27,695 nt of DNA from positions 1 to 27,695 of the IMG/VR virus record IMGVR_UViG_3300042397_000750, one strand, 5' to 3'. Source of the DNA: a virus. The notes beneath the pieces were generated by a model that was not told the DNA's origin, ran no database searches, and saw only the letters and a list, made by a program, of their open reading frames with translations. How positions within the stretch are numbered: the stretch's first letter is position 1; each line of letters begins with the position of its first letter. This document shows, in pieces, positions 16,261-23,122 of the stretch. The translations under genes and the position numbers were made by a program.

Positions 16261-17197
16261 GTTCGGACAGCGAACTATGCTGGATCGTCCCTTATTCAAC
16301 ACTAGTTGGATACTGGGACGTTTTTGTAATTACAACTGTAGTTACTGTTGGCCGTATGCTCGTAGTGATAAACTAGATCATCAAAATTTTGAAATCTATA
16401 CACGCACTGTAGACGAAATAAAACGCCAAGCCCGGGCTAACGGCTTTACAGAATTTCATTGGAGTTTTAGTGGTGGTGAACCAACAGCATATAAACAACT
16501 TAATGATTTAGTAAAATACTTAGACGAAAAAGAAAGTAGTTATCAAAGTATTCATATGACTACTAATTTATCACCAGGTAGTAAATGGTGGAACACTTGG
16601 TGTAATAATACAGACATGTTGCAACGCCGGAGTATCACTGCTAGTTTTCACGATGAATTTGCTAAGGAACAAGAGTTTGGCGACAAGTGCTTACAATTAA
16701 TTTATGAACGTGTGCATTTAACAATTAATCAAGTTATGGTACCTGAAAAGTTTTACGAACTATATGATCGTATGGCACGATTTCATAAACGTGGAATTAA
16801 TGTAACGTTAAAGCCGCAAAGCGATCCAACTGCTAGTAGTATTGTTGAAGGGTATACAACAGATATGATCAATAAAATGCAGACAGGATTTCCTCAATTG
16901 TCGAATGGAGAAGAACTATACCAAATTGCGTTATACGATTCAGACAACGCAGAGTATCTATTTGATCAAGCAGAACGATTCAATGCTTTTGATTTTAACA
17001 AATTTAAAGATTGGACTTGCAATGCCGGATACCAAAGTGTTATAATAAGAGGTACAGAAGTAAAACGTAGTTATAGTTGCCACGATATGCCATTAGGGAA
17101 TATTTTGACAGGATTTGATTTATTTAAACAGACTCAACAATGCATCACACCTAGTTGTGTTAGCAGTGCCGACAGTAAGATTCCTAAAAGAAAATGA
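16220..17197 (+). CDS. Radical SAM protein, second copy
   Basis: About 325 residues from ATG 16220; ATG 16202 in the same frame would lengthen it by six residues and deepen the overlap with the previous gene. The cluster motif is C36-x3-C40-x2-C43 (RFCNYNCSYC), and WSFSGGEPT is the SAM-binding motif. The C-terminal part has further cysteines (DWTCNAGYQS, YSCHDMPLGN, QQCITPSCVSS), as in SPASM- or twitch-type auxiliary cluster domains. It is shorter than the copy at 4987 and lacks the long His/Cys N-terminal domain, so it is a different subfamily, though both follow the same kind of GT gene. Substrate unknown; it could modify a sugar, peptide or cyclitol. Confidence 0.8.
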   Translation: MLSFQDIPFQKIVKFGQRTMLDRPLFNTSWILGRFCNYNCSYCWPYARSDKLDHQNFEIYTRTVDEIKRQARANGFTEFHWSFSGGEPTAYKQLNDLVKYLDEKESSYQSIHMTTNLSPGSKWWNTWCNNTDMLQRRSITASFHDEFAKEQEFGDKCLQLIYERVHLTINQVMVPEKFYELYDRMARFHKRGINVTLKPQSDPTASSIVEGYTTDMINKMQTGFPQLSNGEELYQIALYDSDNAEYLFDQAERFNAFDFNKFKDWTCNAGYQSVIIRGTEVKRSYSCHDMPLGNILTGFDLFKQTQQCITPSCVSSADSKIPKRK

Positions 17198-17853
17198 GTA
17201 GATTAATTGTTTTTGGTTGCTCGTTGGCCTACGGAGTAGGTCTAGTGGATTGCTGGCCGAAGCCGTTAAAACCTAGTAAACTATCTTGGCCACAATTAAC
17301 AGCAACGGCAATGGAAAGAACATTAGTAAATAAATCTTTTCCAGGAGCATCTAATAAACGTATATGGCATTCGATTAAAAAGTTTAAATTTAAATCTGAC
17401 GATTTGGTTATTATTTCTTGGACATTTCCTAACAGATATTCAGTAATAACGTCGCCGTGGAATACGAATGATTTGCATCATAATCATTCTGAAATAGATT
17501 TGGCATCAAAGTCTTACTATACAGACATCTATTCTACATATGATTCATATGTAATGTCTAATCTATTTGTAGATCATGCTAATAAAATTTTACAAGGGTT
17601 GAACATAAAAGTATATAATTTAGTAGTTGAACAATACTTTAAACATATAATCGGCAAGCATGAATTAATTCCGATGTATATAGGAGTCTATGAAGAATTG
17701 TATCCTAAGGCACTAGATAATGATCATTTAGGACAAGAAGGTCACATAGCATTTGCATCAGACCTTATGGATTATTTTGGTGAATCACATACATTAGTTG
17801 CGGTCAAACCTTATAATATTTTTAAACAACTAAAACAACTAATATGGAAATAG
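17194..17853 (+). CDS. SGNH-hydrolase-like protein, copy 4 (GCS variant)
   Basis: 219 residues starting by ATGA overlap. Block I is VFGCSLAYGVG (6-16), with the usual GDS changed to GCS (nucleophile S10 retained). Block II is FPGASNKRI, then ISWTFPNRY in the position of TSPER, and DNDHLGQEGH near the C terminus gives the Asp/His pair. It is more distant from the three tandem copies (8289-10560), having a shorter middle and a hydrophobic C-terminal tail with KQLKQLIWK. The D-to-C change in block I occurs in some active SGNH proteins, so it need not mean inactivity. It may act on the glycan made by the neighbouring GT and radical-SAM pair. Confidence 0.6.
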   Translation: MSRLIVFGCSLAYGVGLVDCWPKPLKPSKLSWPQLTATAMERTLVNKSFPGASNKRIWHSIKKFKFKSDDLVIISWTFPNRYSVITSPWNTNDLHHNHSEIDLASKSYYTDIYSTYDSYVMSNLFVDHANKILQGLNIKVYNLVVEQYFKHIIGKHELIPMYIGVYEELYPKALDNDHLGQEGHIAFASDLMDYFGESHTLVAVKPYNIFKQLKQLIWK

Positions 17854-18434
17854 ATACAGAACACTTACATTACTGGATGCAGGCCATCCGTCAAAGTCCA
17901 GATCCTATGAGAACCATGGATGCGTTCTGGAGCGGACAACTTAAAAGTAAAGAATGGTTAATTACCAATTTACGTAAGAATGTTAACAAGTTTGTTACGA
18001 TTGACATTCACGGTGGCTGGGTAGGAGTATTGTCTAGCATGTTGTTTCAAAGCAGTATTCCTATTAAATCTATCCGTAGTGTTGACATTGATCCTAGTTG
18101 TGAACCCATTGCTGTTATGATGAATAAGAAAGAAGAAATGGTAGGACGCTTTCGTGCAGTGACCGCAGATATGTGTGCAATCCGTAGTGATGCAGATGTT
18201 ATTATTAATACAAGTTGCGAACATATTACACAAGAGCACTACGACTTGTGGTTAAGTGGAATGCCACATAGCAGTCTTTTAATACTTCAAAGCAATAATT
18301 ACAATATACCCGAACATGTTAGGATTGCTAACAGTTTGGACGAATTTAAACAACAATGCGGCATTGATGTACTTTGGGCCGGAGAATTAGAACTGCCATT
18401 ATACACTAGATACATGGTAATAGGAAAACAGTAA
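17844..18434 (+). CDS. Putative class I SAM-dependent methyltransferase
   Basis: 196 residues. VTIDIHGGWVGVLSSMLF (51-68) matches motif I of Rossmann methyltransferases, RSVDIDPSC (78-86) with D81 matches the acidic motif II that binds the SAM ribose, and DVIINTSCEHI resembles the motif IV strand. The start overlaps the SGNH stop by ten bases and no ribosome-binding site is obvious, so translation is probably coupled. Such short methyltransferases recur in marine-phage glycan clusters. O- or N-methylation of the sugar product is a reasonable guess, but the acceptor cannot be determined. Confidence 0.6.
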   Translation: MEIDTEHLHYWMQAIRQSPDPMRTMDAFWSGQLKSKEWLITNLRKNVNKFVTIDIHGGWVGVLSSMLFQSSIPIKSIRSVDIDPSCEPIAVMMNKKEEMVGRFRAVTADMCAIRSDADVIINTSCEHITQEHYDLWLSGMPHSSLLILQSNNYNIPEHVRIANSLDEFKQQCGIDVLWAGELELPLYTRYMVIGKQ

Positions 18435-19357
18435 TGAAAATTTTAATGACAGGAACAAGCGGCTTTATAGGGCAACACTTAGAGCCGTTGTTAAAAGAAC
18501 AGCACGAAATATATTCTTTAAAAAGTGACCTACTAGATTTTGACGCAGTTACAAAAGAAGTGTTGGACTTTCAACCTGACATTATCGTACACCTTGCCGC
18601 ACGTACAGAAGTTGAAAAGAGTTTTTATGAACAAACAACATTTAGTCAGATCAACTATGTTGGCAGTGTAAACTTAATTGAAGCCGCGTCAAAGATTCCT
18701 ACTCTTAAGAATTTTGTATTTGCCAGCACCATGGAAGTCTATGGTTGGCAACCTATTAGTGATGTTGTACAAAGTGGAAAAGTTCCAGATATATTTGAAG
18801 CGTTTGATGAAAATACGTATCCTAACCCCAATGCTCCATATGCAGTGGCCAAGTACGGTGTTGAAAAGTATTTAGAATATGCACATCGTTGCTTAGACTT
18901 ACCCTTTACTGCTATTAGACAAACTAACTGTTATGGCCGCAAAGACAACGACTTCTTTGTCACCGAACAATTTATCATGCAGATGTTAACTAATCCGCAT
19001 GAAGTAGAGTTTGGTTATGCAGAGCCATACCGTAACTTTATCTTTATTGATGACATGCTGAGTGCGTGGACAACTATCATTAATAATCCTACATTAGTAA
19101 ACACTGGAAAGATACTAACTATAGGACCAGACAATCCAATTAAGATTAAACACTATGCAGATATGATTGCAACAAAACTCAATTGGACAGGTAAAATTCA
19201 TTGGCATCGTAAACTACATCGTCCTGGAGAAATCTATTGGTTAAACAGTAATCACAACTTGCTTACCAAGTTAACAGGGTGGATACCTCAAGTAACTTTA
19301 AGTGACGGACTAGATAAAACTATTGAAATTTGGAGAGAGAAATTAAATGTTAAATGA
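18434..19357 (+). CDS. NAD-dependent epimerase/dehydratase (extended SDR)
   Basis: 307 residues, full-length extended SDR. TGTSGFIG (6-13) binds NAD, VHLAAR (52-57) follows, and the catalytic set is S98-T99 (FASTMEVYG) with Y136-x3-K140 (YAVAK). The C-terminal half has RNFIFIDDMLSAW, the typical substrate-domain segment. Enzymes of this kind epimerise, reduce or dehydrate NDP-sugars. AGGA about nine bases before the ATG supports the start, which overlaps the previous stop (TAATG). With the nucleotidyltransferase at 10557 it suggests that an activated sugar is made within the operon. Its exact reaction (4-epimerase, dehydratase or reductase) cannot be assigned. Confidence 0.85.
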   Translation: MKILMTGTSGFIGQHLEPLLKEQHEIYSLKSDLLDFDAVTKEVLDFQPDIIVHLAARTEVEKSFYEQTTFSQINYVGSVNLIEAASKIPTLKNFVFASTMEVYGWQPISDVVQSGKVPDIFEAFDENTYPNPNAPYAVAKYGVEKYLEYAHRCLDLPFTAIRQTNCYGRKDNDFFVTEQFIMQMLTNPHEVEFGYAEPYRNFIFIDDMLSAWTTIINNPTLVNTGKILTIGPDNPIKIKHYADMIATKLNWTGKIHWHRKLHRPGEIYWLNSNHNLLTKLTGWIPQVTLSDGLDKTIEIWREKLNVK

Positions 19358-20468
19358 ATTACAAGTACATTGGGACAATAAAGTTGTCGACTACGATTTA
19401 GAAAAGTACAACTGGCCTGCGTGGGCATTGAGTGTAATTCAGGAAGTTGCTCCGCAAATTAAAGAATTAGAAACAATGCATAATTTCCTAACTCCTGCAG
19501 AAATTGTTAGAGTAGGACAGCATGTACAAAATGCATGTAGTCGTAGAGATTTCATGGAACGCTTTGATGAGTTTGCCGAAAACATTGTGCCACAGCGTAT
19601 TGGCAATAAGCGATATATGATTCAACGTCAAGGTACGCTTCGTGTTGTTATTCCTAACCAAGCAAAGGTTGGACGTAGGCTTGCATTTCATCAAGGTATT
19701 TTCGTAGGCAATGGACGTGGATGCAGAACTATCTGGACGCCATTTACTCGTGCAGAAAAGACCAACACTATGTGGATGTTGGATCTGGCAGTTAGTCGTG
19801 AGATTACTAAAAAAGTGCTTGCTGAAAAGTGGAGTATGGAAAAGTTTGAAGAAGAAAGTTTAAAACATGCGTGGCCAGTTACACTAGACCCGGGTCAGAG
19901 CCATTTATTCTTCCAAGAACATATTCACGGTAACGTAAATAATGATGAAGGCTACACCCGTGTTAGTATGGATATGCGTATTCTAATTGAAGGTGAAGAA
20001 TGGGGACGTAGACTACCAGGAGGTTTTATGCGTTTACCAGGCGACTACGAAGTTACAGAAGTAATGGATTATACAGGTAAAAGTTTTATTACCTATGCAG
20101 GCTGGAATAGCAAGTTTAGTAAAGACATTCCTTTACCAATGCAACGTGCTATTATTGAACCATACTGTGTTAAGAACAAAATTGCCTACACTAGTTACGA
20201 ATTTGAAAATGAACATTTAGATTGGCAACCAGGTCTTGAATATTACATCAAAGAACGCCCTGATGGAATTGTTTTGTGTAGTATGTATTGCTTAACAGAT
20301 GATGTTAAACGCCGTAGCGAGTTATTGCAGTTAGCATTAGACCTGGGAGTGGAATTACATTTTGCCAATGAATTAACAAGTCTAAGAACTAAAAAAGATT
20401 TAGACAAAATCGAAACTTATCTAAACTTTGCAGTACCTAAAAAAGATCCGTATGTTTGGGAAGAATAA
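19347..20468 (+). CDS. Probable 2OG-Fe(II)-oxygenase-like domain fused to a sporadic-carbohydrate-cluster (LIC12192-type) domain
   Basis: 373 residues in two parts. Residues 45-250 resemble a phytanoyl-hydroxylase-like oxygenase: RLAFHQGIFVGNGRG (111-125), RTIWTPFT (127-134), then HIHGNVNND (192-200) and TRVSMDMRI (204-212), with H115 and H192/H194 as candidate iron ligands and R205/R211 for 2-oxoglutarate. Residues 252-350 (IPLPMQRAIIEPYC at 261-274, DGIVLCSMYCL, GVELHFANELTSL) match the pattern I recall for the LIC12192/TIGR04323 family of 'sporadic carbohydrate cluster' proteins, whose function is unknown. The two families are usually separate neighbouring genes, so the fusion suggests a joint function. 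A GGAGAGAG sequence precedes the start. Confidence 0.6.
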   Translation: MLNELQVHWDNKVVDYDLEKYNWPAWALSVIQEVAPQIKELETMHNFLTPAEIVRVGQHVQNACSRRDFMERFDEFAENIVPQRIGNKRYMIQRQGTLRVVIPNQAKVGRRLAFHQGIFVGNGRGCRTIWTPFTRAEKTNTMWMLDLAVSREITKKVLAEKWSMEKFEEESLKHAWPVTLDPGQSHLFFQEHIHGNVNNDEGYTRVSMDMRILIEGEEWGRRLPGGFMRLPGDYEVTEVMDYTGKSFITYAGWNSKFSKDIPLPMQRAIIEPYCVKNKIAYTSYEFENEHLDWQPGLEYYIKERPDGIVLCSMYCLTDDVKRRSELLQLALDLGVELHFANELTSLRTKKDLDKIETYLNFAVPKKDPYVWEE

Positions 20469-20980
20469 TGAGAGGACATATTGAACCACACTGGTCTAGA
20501 GATCAATTAATATCGATCAACTACGAAAGCCAGGAAAATATACAACGTGGATTCTCTCCTATTGATTATGGGGATGTGTACTCACAAGTAGAAGTTTCCA
20601 TGGACATACATAAAGGATTACATCCGTTGTTTGATACAGTTAAATTAGAAGAATATTTTAACTGGCTGGACGCAAAAATGTATGCAATACATTGTATGAA
20701 GCCAGGCTGTGCTTTGCCAGAACATTCTGACAAGTATCCTTATTATATTAAAACTAACAATATAAAAGACACTAATTCTATCCAGCGTGTTATTGTCTTT
20801 TTAGAAAACAAAAAGCCCGGACATAGATTTACACTTAATGGTGTAGAATTAGAAGACTGGGTTGCCGGAGATTGGATTAGTTGGGTAGGCACAGAAATTC
20901 ACGGTGCATACAATAAAGGCATTGAAACTCGATATACTCTACAGATTACTGGAATTATTCGCGGATTAAATCCAAGGTAA
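20468..20980 (+). CDS. Aspartyl/asparaginyl-hydroxylase-type 2OG-Fe(II) oxygenase
   Basis: 170 residues from ATG 20468, which overlaps the upstream stop (TAATG). The iron and cosubstrate set is clear: H86-S-D88 (LPEHSDKYP), H145 (GTEIHGAYN) and R155 (ETRYTLQITG), in the order HxD, H, R of double-stranded beta-helix oxygenases. AGDWISWVG (133-141) is the strand before the distal His. The family hydroxylates protein side chains or small molecules using O2 and 2-oxoglutarate. It is the last gene of the plus-strand operon and its 3' end overlaps the convergent amidinotransferase gene by 26 bases. Confidence 0.7.
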   Translation: MRGHIEPHWSRDQLISINYESQENIQRGFSPIDYGDVYSQVEVSMDIHKGLHPLFDTVKLEEYFNWLDAKMYAIHCMKPGCALPEHSDKYPYYIKTNNIKDTNSIQRVIVFLENKKPGHRFTLNGVELEDWVAGDWISWVGTEIHGAYNKGIETRYTLQITGIIRGLNPR

Positions 20981-21938
20981 CACAGTGAAACCCGCCGCCT
21001 AATGTGCGTTGTTGTCTTGCTGGCAGCATCGCACATTCTATTTTGTGCTTCTCTAATGCTTTTCTTAATTCGTGTTGATGATCTGGTATTGCCGCTAGAT
21101 TAGAATTTACAGAAAAGATATTCATTGCTACCCACTTGCTACTATTACAATAACCCGGATAGTGTGCAACTTCGCCAGGATCTGGTGCCCATATAACGTC
21201 CCAACTTTGTAAAGGTTTAGGTAATTGGTCTACACTTTTTATTCTACTAGGATTTAATAGCATTAGGCCTTCACGTAATAAGGTAATAGTGCTGTCGATG
21301 TGCATATAACTATATACACCCTCCAATGTCCATACACGTTTATTGCCTACTAGACTTTGTAGATATTCTGCACCCTTCTTATTACCACTGTTACTGACAA
21401 GATAAATTAAATCATCGTTGACACGAAGTACGTTTGCCGCATCGAAACAAGGTTGTGTTTCATTCAACGCAAGTGTGTCTTTGTCTCCTAGGCAATTTAG
21501 ATTATATAAGTCGTCGGTGCGATTCAAAGGTGCTTCAATGTATCTTGCACCTAACATGTGTAAAGGTTGAAAATGCTCGTGCATAGCCAAATACTCTTTG
21601 TGTCTTGCACGTAGAGGCTGGGGAGATGCTAGTATCATATCTCTGTAAACTAGAACACTATCTCTAGGACAATAATTATAATAGTTAGGTAGTGGTGTAC
21701 GTTTTGGTCTTAGTACTTCTACACTTTCGCCTTTAAGGAAATTGCAAAACGCTTCTAGATCTTCGTTGGCTTCATCGATGACCTGTTTAGGATAAACACC
21801 TTGTGGTATATCTTTCTCATCTTTTTTGTCTGCGTAATTAACTACACGTAAACTTACATCTAACGTAGGAATAGTTGCACCATCAGCAACTCCTACAATA
21901 ACACTTTTTAACGGATCCCATTCGTTTTTACTTAACAT
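20955..21938 (-). CDS. Glycine/inosamine-phosphate-type amidinotransferase
   Basis: 327 residues. The catalytic triad of the guanidine-group-transferring family is complete: D166 in FDAANVLR (165-172), H213 in HIDST (213-217), and nucleophile C319 in GGGFHCVTLDL (314-324), close to the C terminus as expected. CPRD (90-93) and the opening NEWDPLKSVIVG (5-16) are also family landmarks. Such enzymes move an amidino group from arginine to glycine (creatine-type) or to inosamine phosphates (StrB in streptomycin synthesis). With an aminotransferase gene directly upstream and a cyclitol cyclase nearby, transfer to an amino-cyclitol or amino-sugar is favoured (inference). Its 3' end overlaps the opposing operon. 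Confidence 0.9.
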   Translation of the reverse strand: MLSKNEWDPLKSVIVGVADGATIPTLDVSLRVVNYADKKDEKDIPQGVYPKQVIDEANEDLEAFCNFLKGESVEVLRPKRTPLPNYYNYCPRDSVLVYRDMILASPQPLRARHKEYLAMHEHFQPLHMLGARYIEAPLNRTDDLYNLNCLGDKDTLALNETQPCFDAANVLRVNDDLIYLVSNSGNKKGAEYLQSLVGNKRVWTLEGVYSYMHIDSTITLLREGLMLLNPSRIKSVDQLPKPLQSWDVIWAPDPGEVAHYPGYCNSSKWVAMNIFSVNSNLAAIPDHQHELRKALEKHKIECAMLPARQQRTLGGGFHCVTLDLIRE

Positions 21939-22527
21939 CTTTGAATACTTTCATTTTTGATAAATCTGGATAGTCATTGTTAGACCATATTTTAGGAGGA
22001 GTTTTCATTGCATTAACAATTTTATTCATGCCTAATTCTGCTGTTTCAGGAGTCATATAATAATGATAACCTAACATAGATATATCTTGTTCTGCCCAAG
22101 GCACATTTGGAATACGCCCATCATAACTCATCATCTTTAATATTTTTGCGTCCTCGGGATTGTCGCATAGTATTATGCCTCCCCTGCCAAGATTGAGATG
22201 TTTTCTAAATTGAAAACTTACACACATTAGTGTACCTTTTATATAACTGTCATTACGCCATAGTACAGCGGCATCAATTATATTTTCAGTTATGTAGTAA
22301 TAGTCCTGCCACGATTCTTTTCTAAAATTCCATTGTAAATTTAATTTTATAAATGTCATAGGAACAGAAAGATATGTATTGCTAGGACAACTTGCCTGTT
22401 TTATATTCTTATATCTTAAACATAATTCGAGAGCATGTGTGCATGAATCTGTAGCCACAGCATATGGAGCAGAATAAAATTCTGCTACTACATCTTCAAA
22501 TTTAGAAACTATATCAAAGTTTGACAT
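21928..22527 (-). CDS. Short DegT/DnrJ/EryC1-type PLP aminotransferase
   Basis: 199 residues from the ATG at 22527 (an in-frame ATG at 22548 would add seven residues). PLP-binding features of the DegT sugar-aminotransferase family are present: ATDSCTHALEL (25-35) for the phosphate-binding turn, IIDAAVLW (83-90) with D85 for the pyridine nitrogen, SFQFRKHLNLGRGG (104-117) with K109 as the Schiff-base lysine, and MLGYHYYMTPETAELGM (151-167), like the family's GxNyrMs motif. Normal members have about 370-400 residues; here the C-terminal half is absent and the middle is compressed. Whether a phage-specific short form is active is open. It overlaps both neighbours and probably makes the amine used by the amidinotransferase. 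Confidence 0.75.
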   Translation of the reverse strand: MSNFDIVSKFEDVVAEFYSAPYAVATDSCTHALELCLRYKNIKQASCPSNTYLSVPMTFIKLNLQWNFRKESWQDYYYITENIIDAAVLWRNDSYIKGTLMCVSFQFRKHLNLGRGGIILCDNPEDAKILKMMSYDGRIPNVPWAEQDISMLGYHYYMTPETAELGMNKIVNAMKTPPKIWSNNDYPDLSKMKVFKDVK

Positions 22528-23122
22528 ATGCTGTTCTAGGATCACCATCAGGGAATTCGCCCGGCCATATCTCGTACATTGCTAAACTTTTCTGCCATTC
22601 TTCTACATTTAGTTCCCACACATTTTGATCACAACCTCGATAGTGTGTTTCTTTGACCCATGAAAATCTTCCTAATTCGGCTTGCATAGGAAACCATAAA
22701 TTATTAACTCGCTGTTGACTACCCATAGGATTCGCGTTACTTGTAGCAAACAACTTTTTACCCTCTCCGGCCCATTGTATGCTTATAGGTATGAAAAATT
22801 GTGTAGCACAACATTGCTGTTCTACAATAATCGTTTGCTTAGTATGTGGCCATGGTTTGTGAGTTTCACTAGTAAAAGTACAAGTCCTTGCCAGTATCCT
22901 ATATGAGTTAGGACCCATAACATCGTCAAAACTATGTATGCACACGCCTCCGATGAATTTACCGTTGTATTGTAACATCCATCCTGCCCATTCGCGTTCG
23001 TTACGAAAACAGTCAAACATTGATTTTTGACTATTATTATTTTCGTAGCCACGTCTGTCAGCCTCTGAGTAAAACTCAGCCAAATCTAATTCAGGAGTCC
23101 ATCTAATAAGTTTATACGTCAT
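22514..23122 (-). CDS. Unknown protein, possible GNAT-like acetyltransferase
   Basis: 202 residues. The opening (MTYKLIRWTPELDLAEFY) and the middle segment EWAGWMLQYNGKFIGGVCIHSF (44-65) read like the helix and beta-hairpin of a GNAT acyltransferase, where a GKxIG strand follows the first helices. No clean acetyl-CoA loop (Q/RxxGxG/A) is seen, so the assignment is weak. The C-terminal half contains QFFIPISIQWAG, FATSNANPMGSQQRV and a Trp-rich end. The start overlaps the upstream stop by four bases (ATGA), so it belongs to the minus-strand operon. N-acylation of an amino sugar or amino cyclitol is possible but not shown. Confidence 0.4.
   Translation of the reverse strand: MTYKLIRWTPELDLAEFYSEADRRGYENNNSQKSMFDCFRNEREWAGWMLQYNGKFIGGVCIHSFDDVMGPNSYRILARTCTFTSETHKPWPHTKQTIIVEQQCCATQFFIPISIQWAGEGKKLFATSNANPMGSQQRVNNLWFPMQAELGRFSWVKETHYRGCDQNVWELNVEEWQKSLAMYEIWPGEFPDGDPRTAYVKL

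Noticed and set aside
21928-22527. Pseudogene remnant of a DegT aminotransferase
   Set aside because: All PLP residues that should be in this part are intact, the frame is clean and it is translationally coupled to both neighbours.
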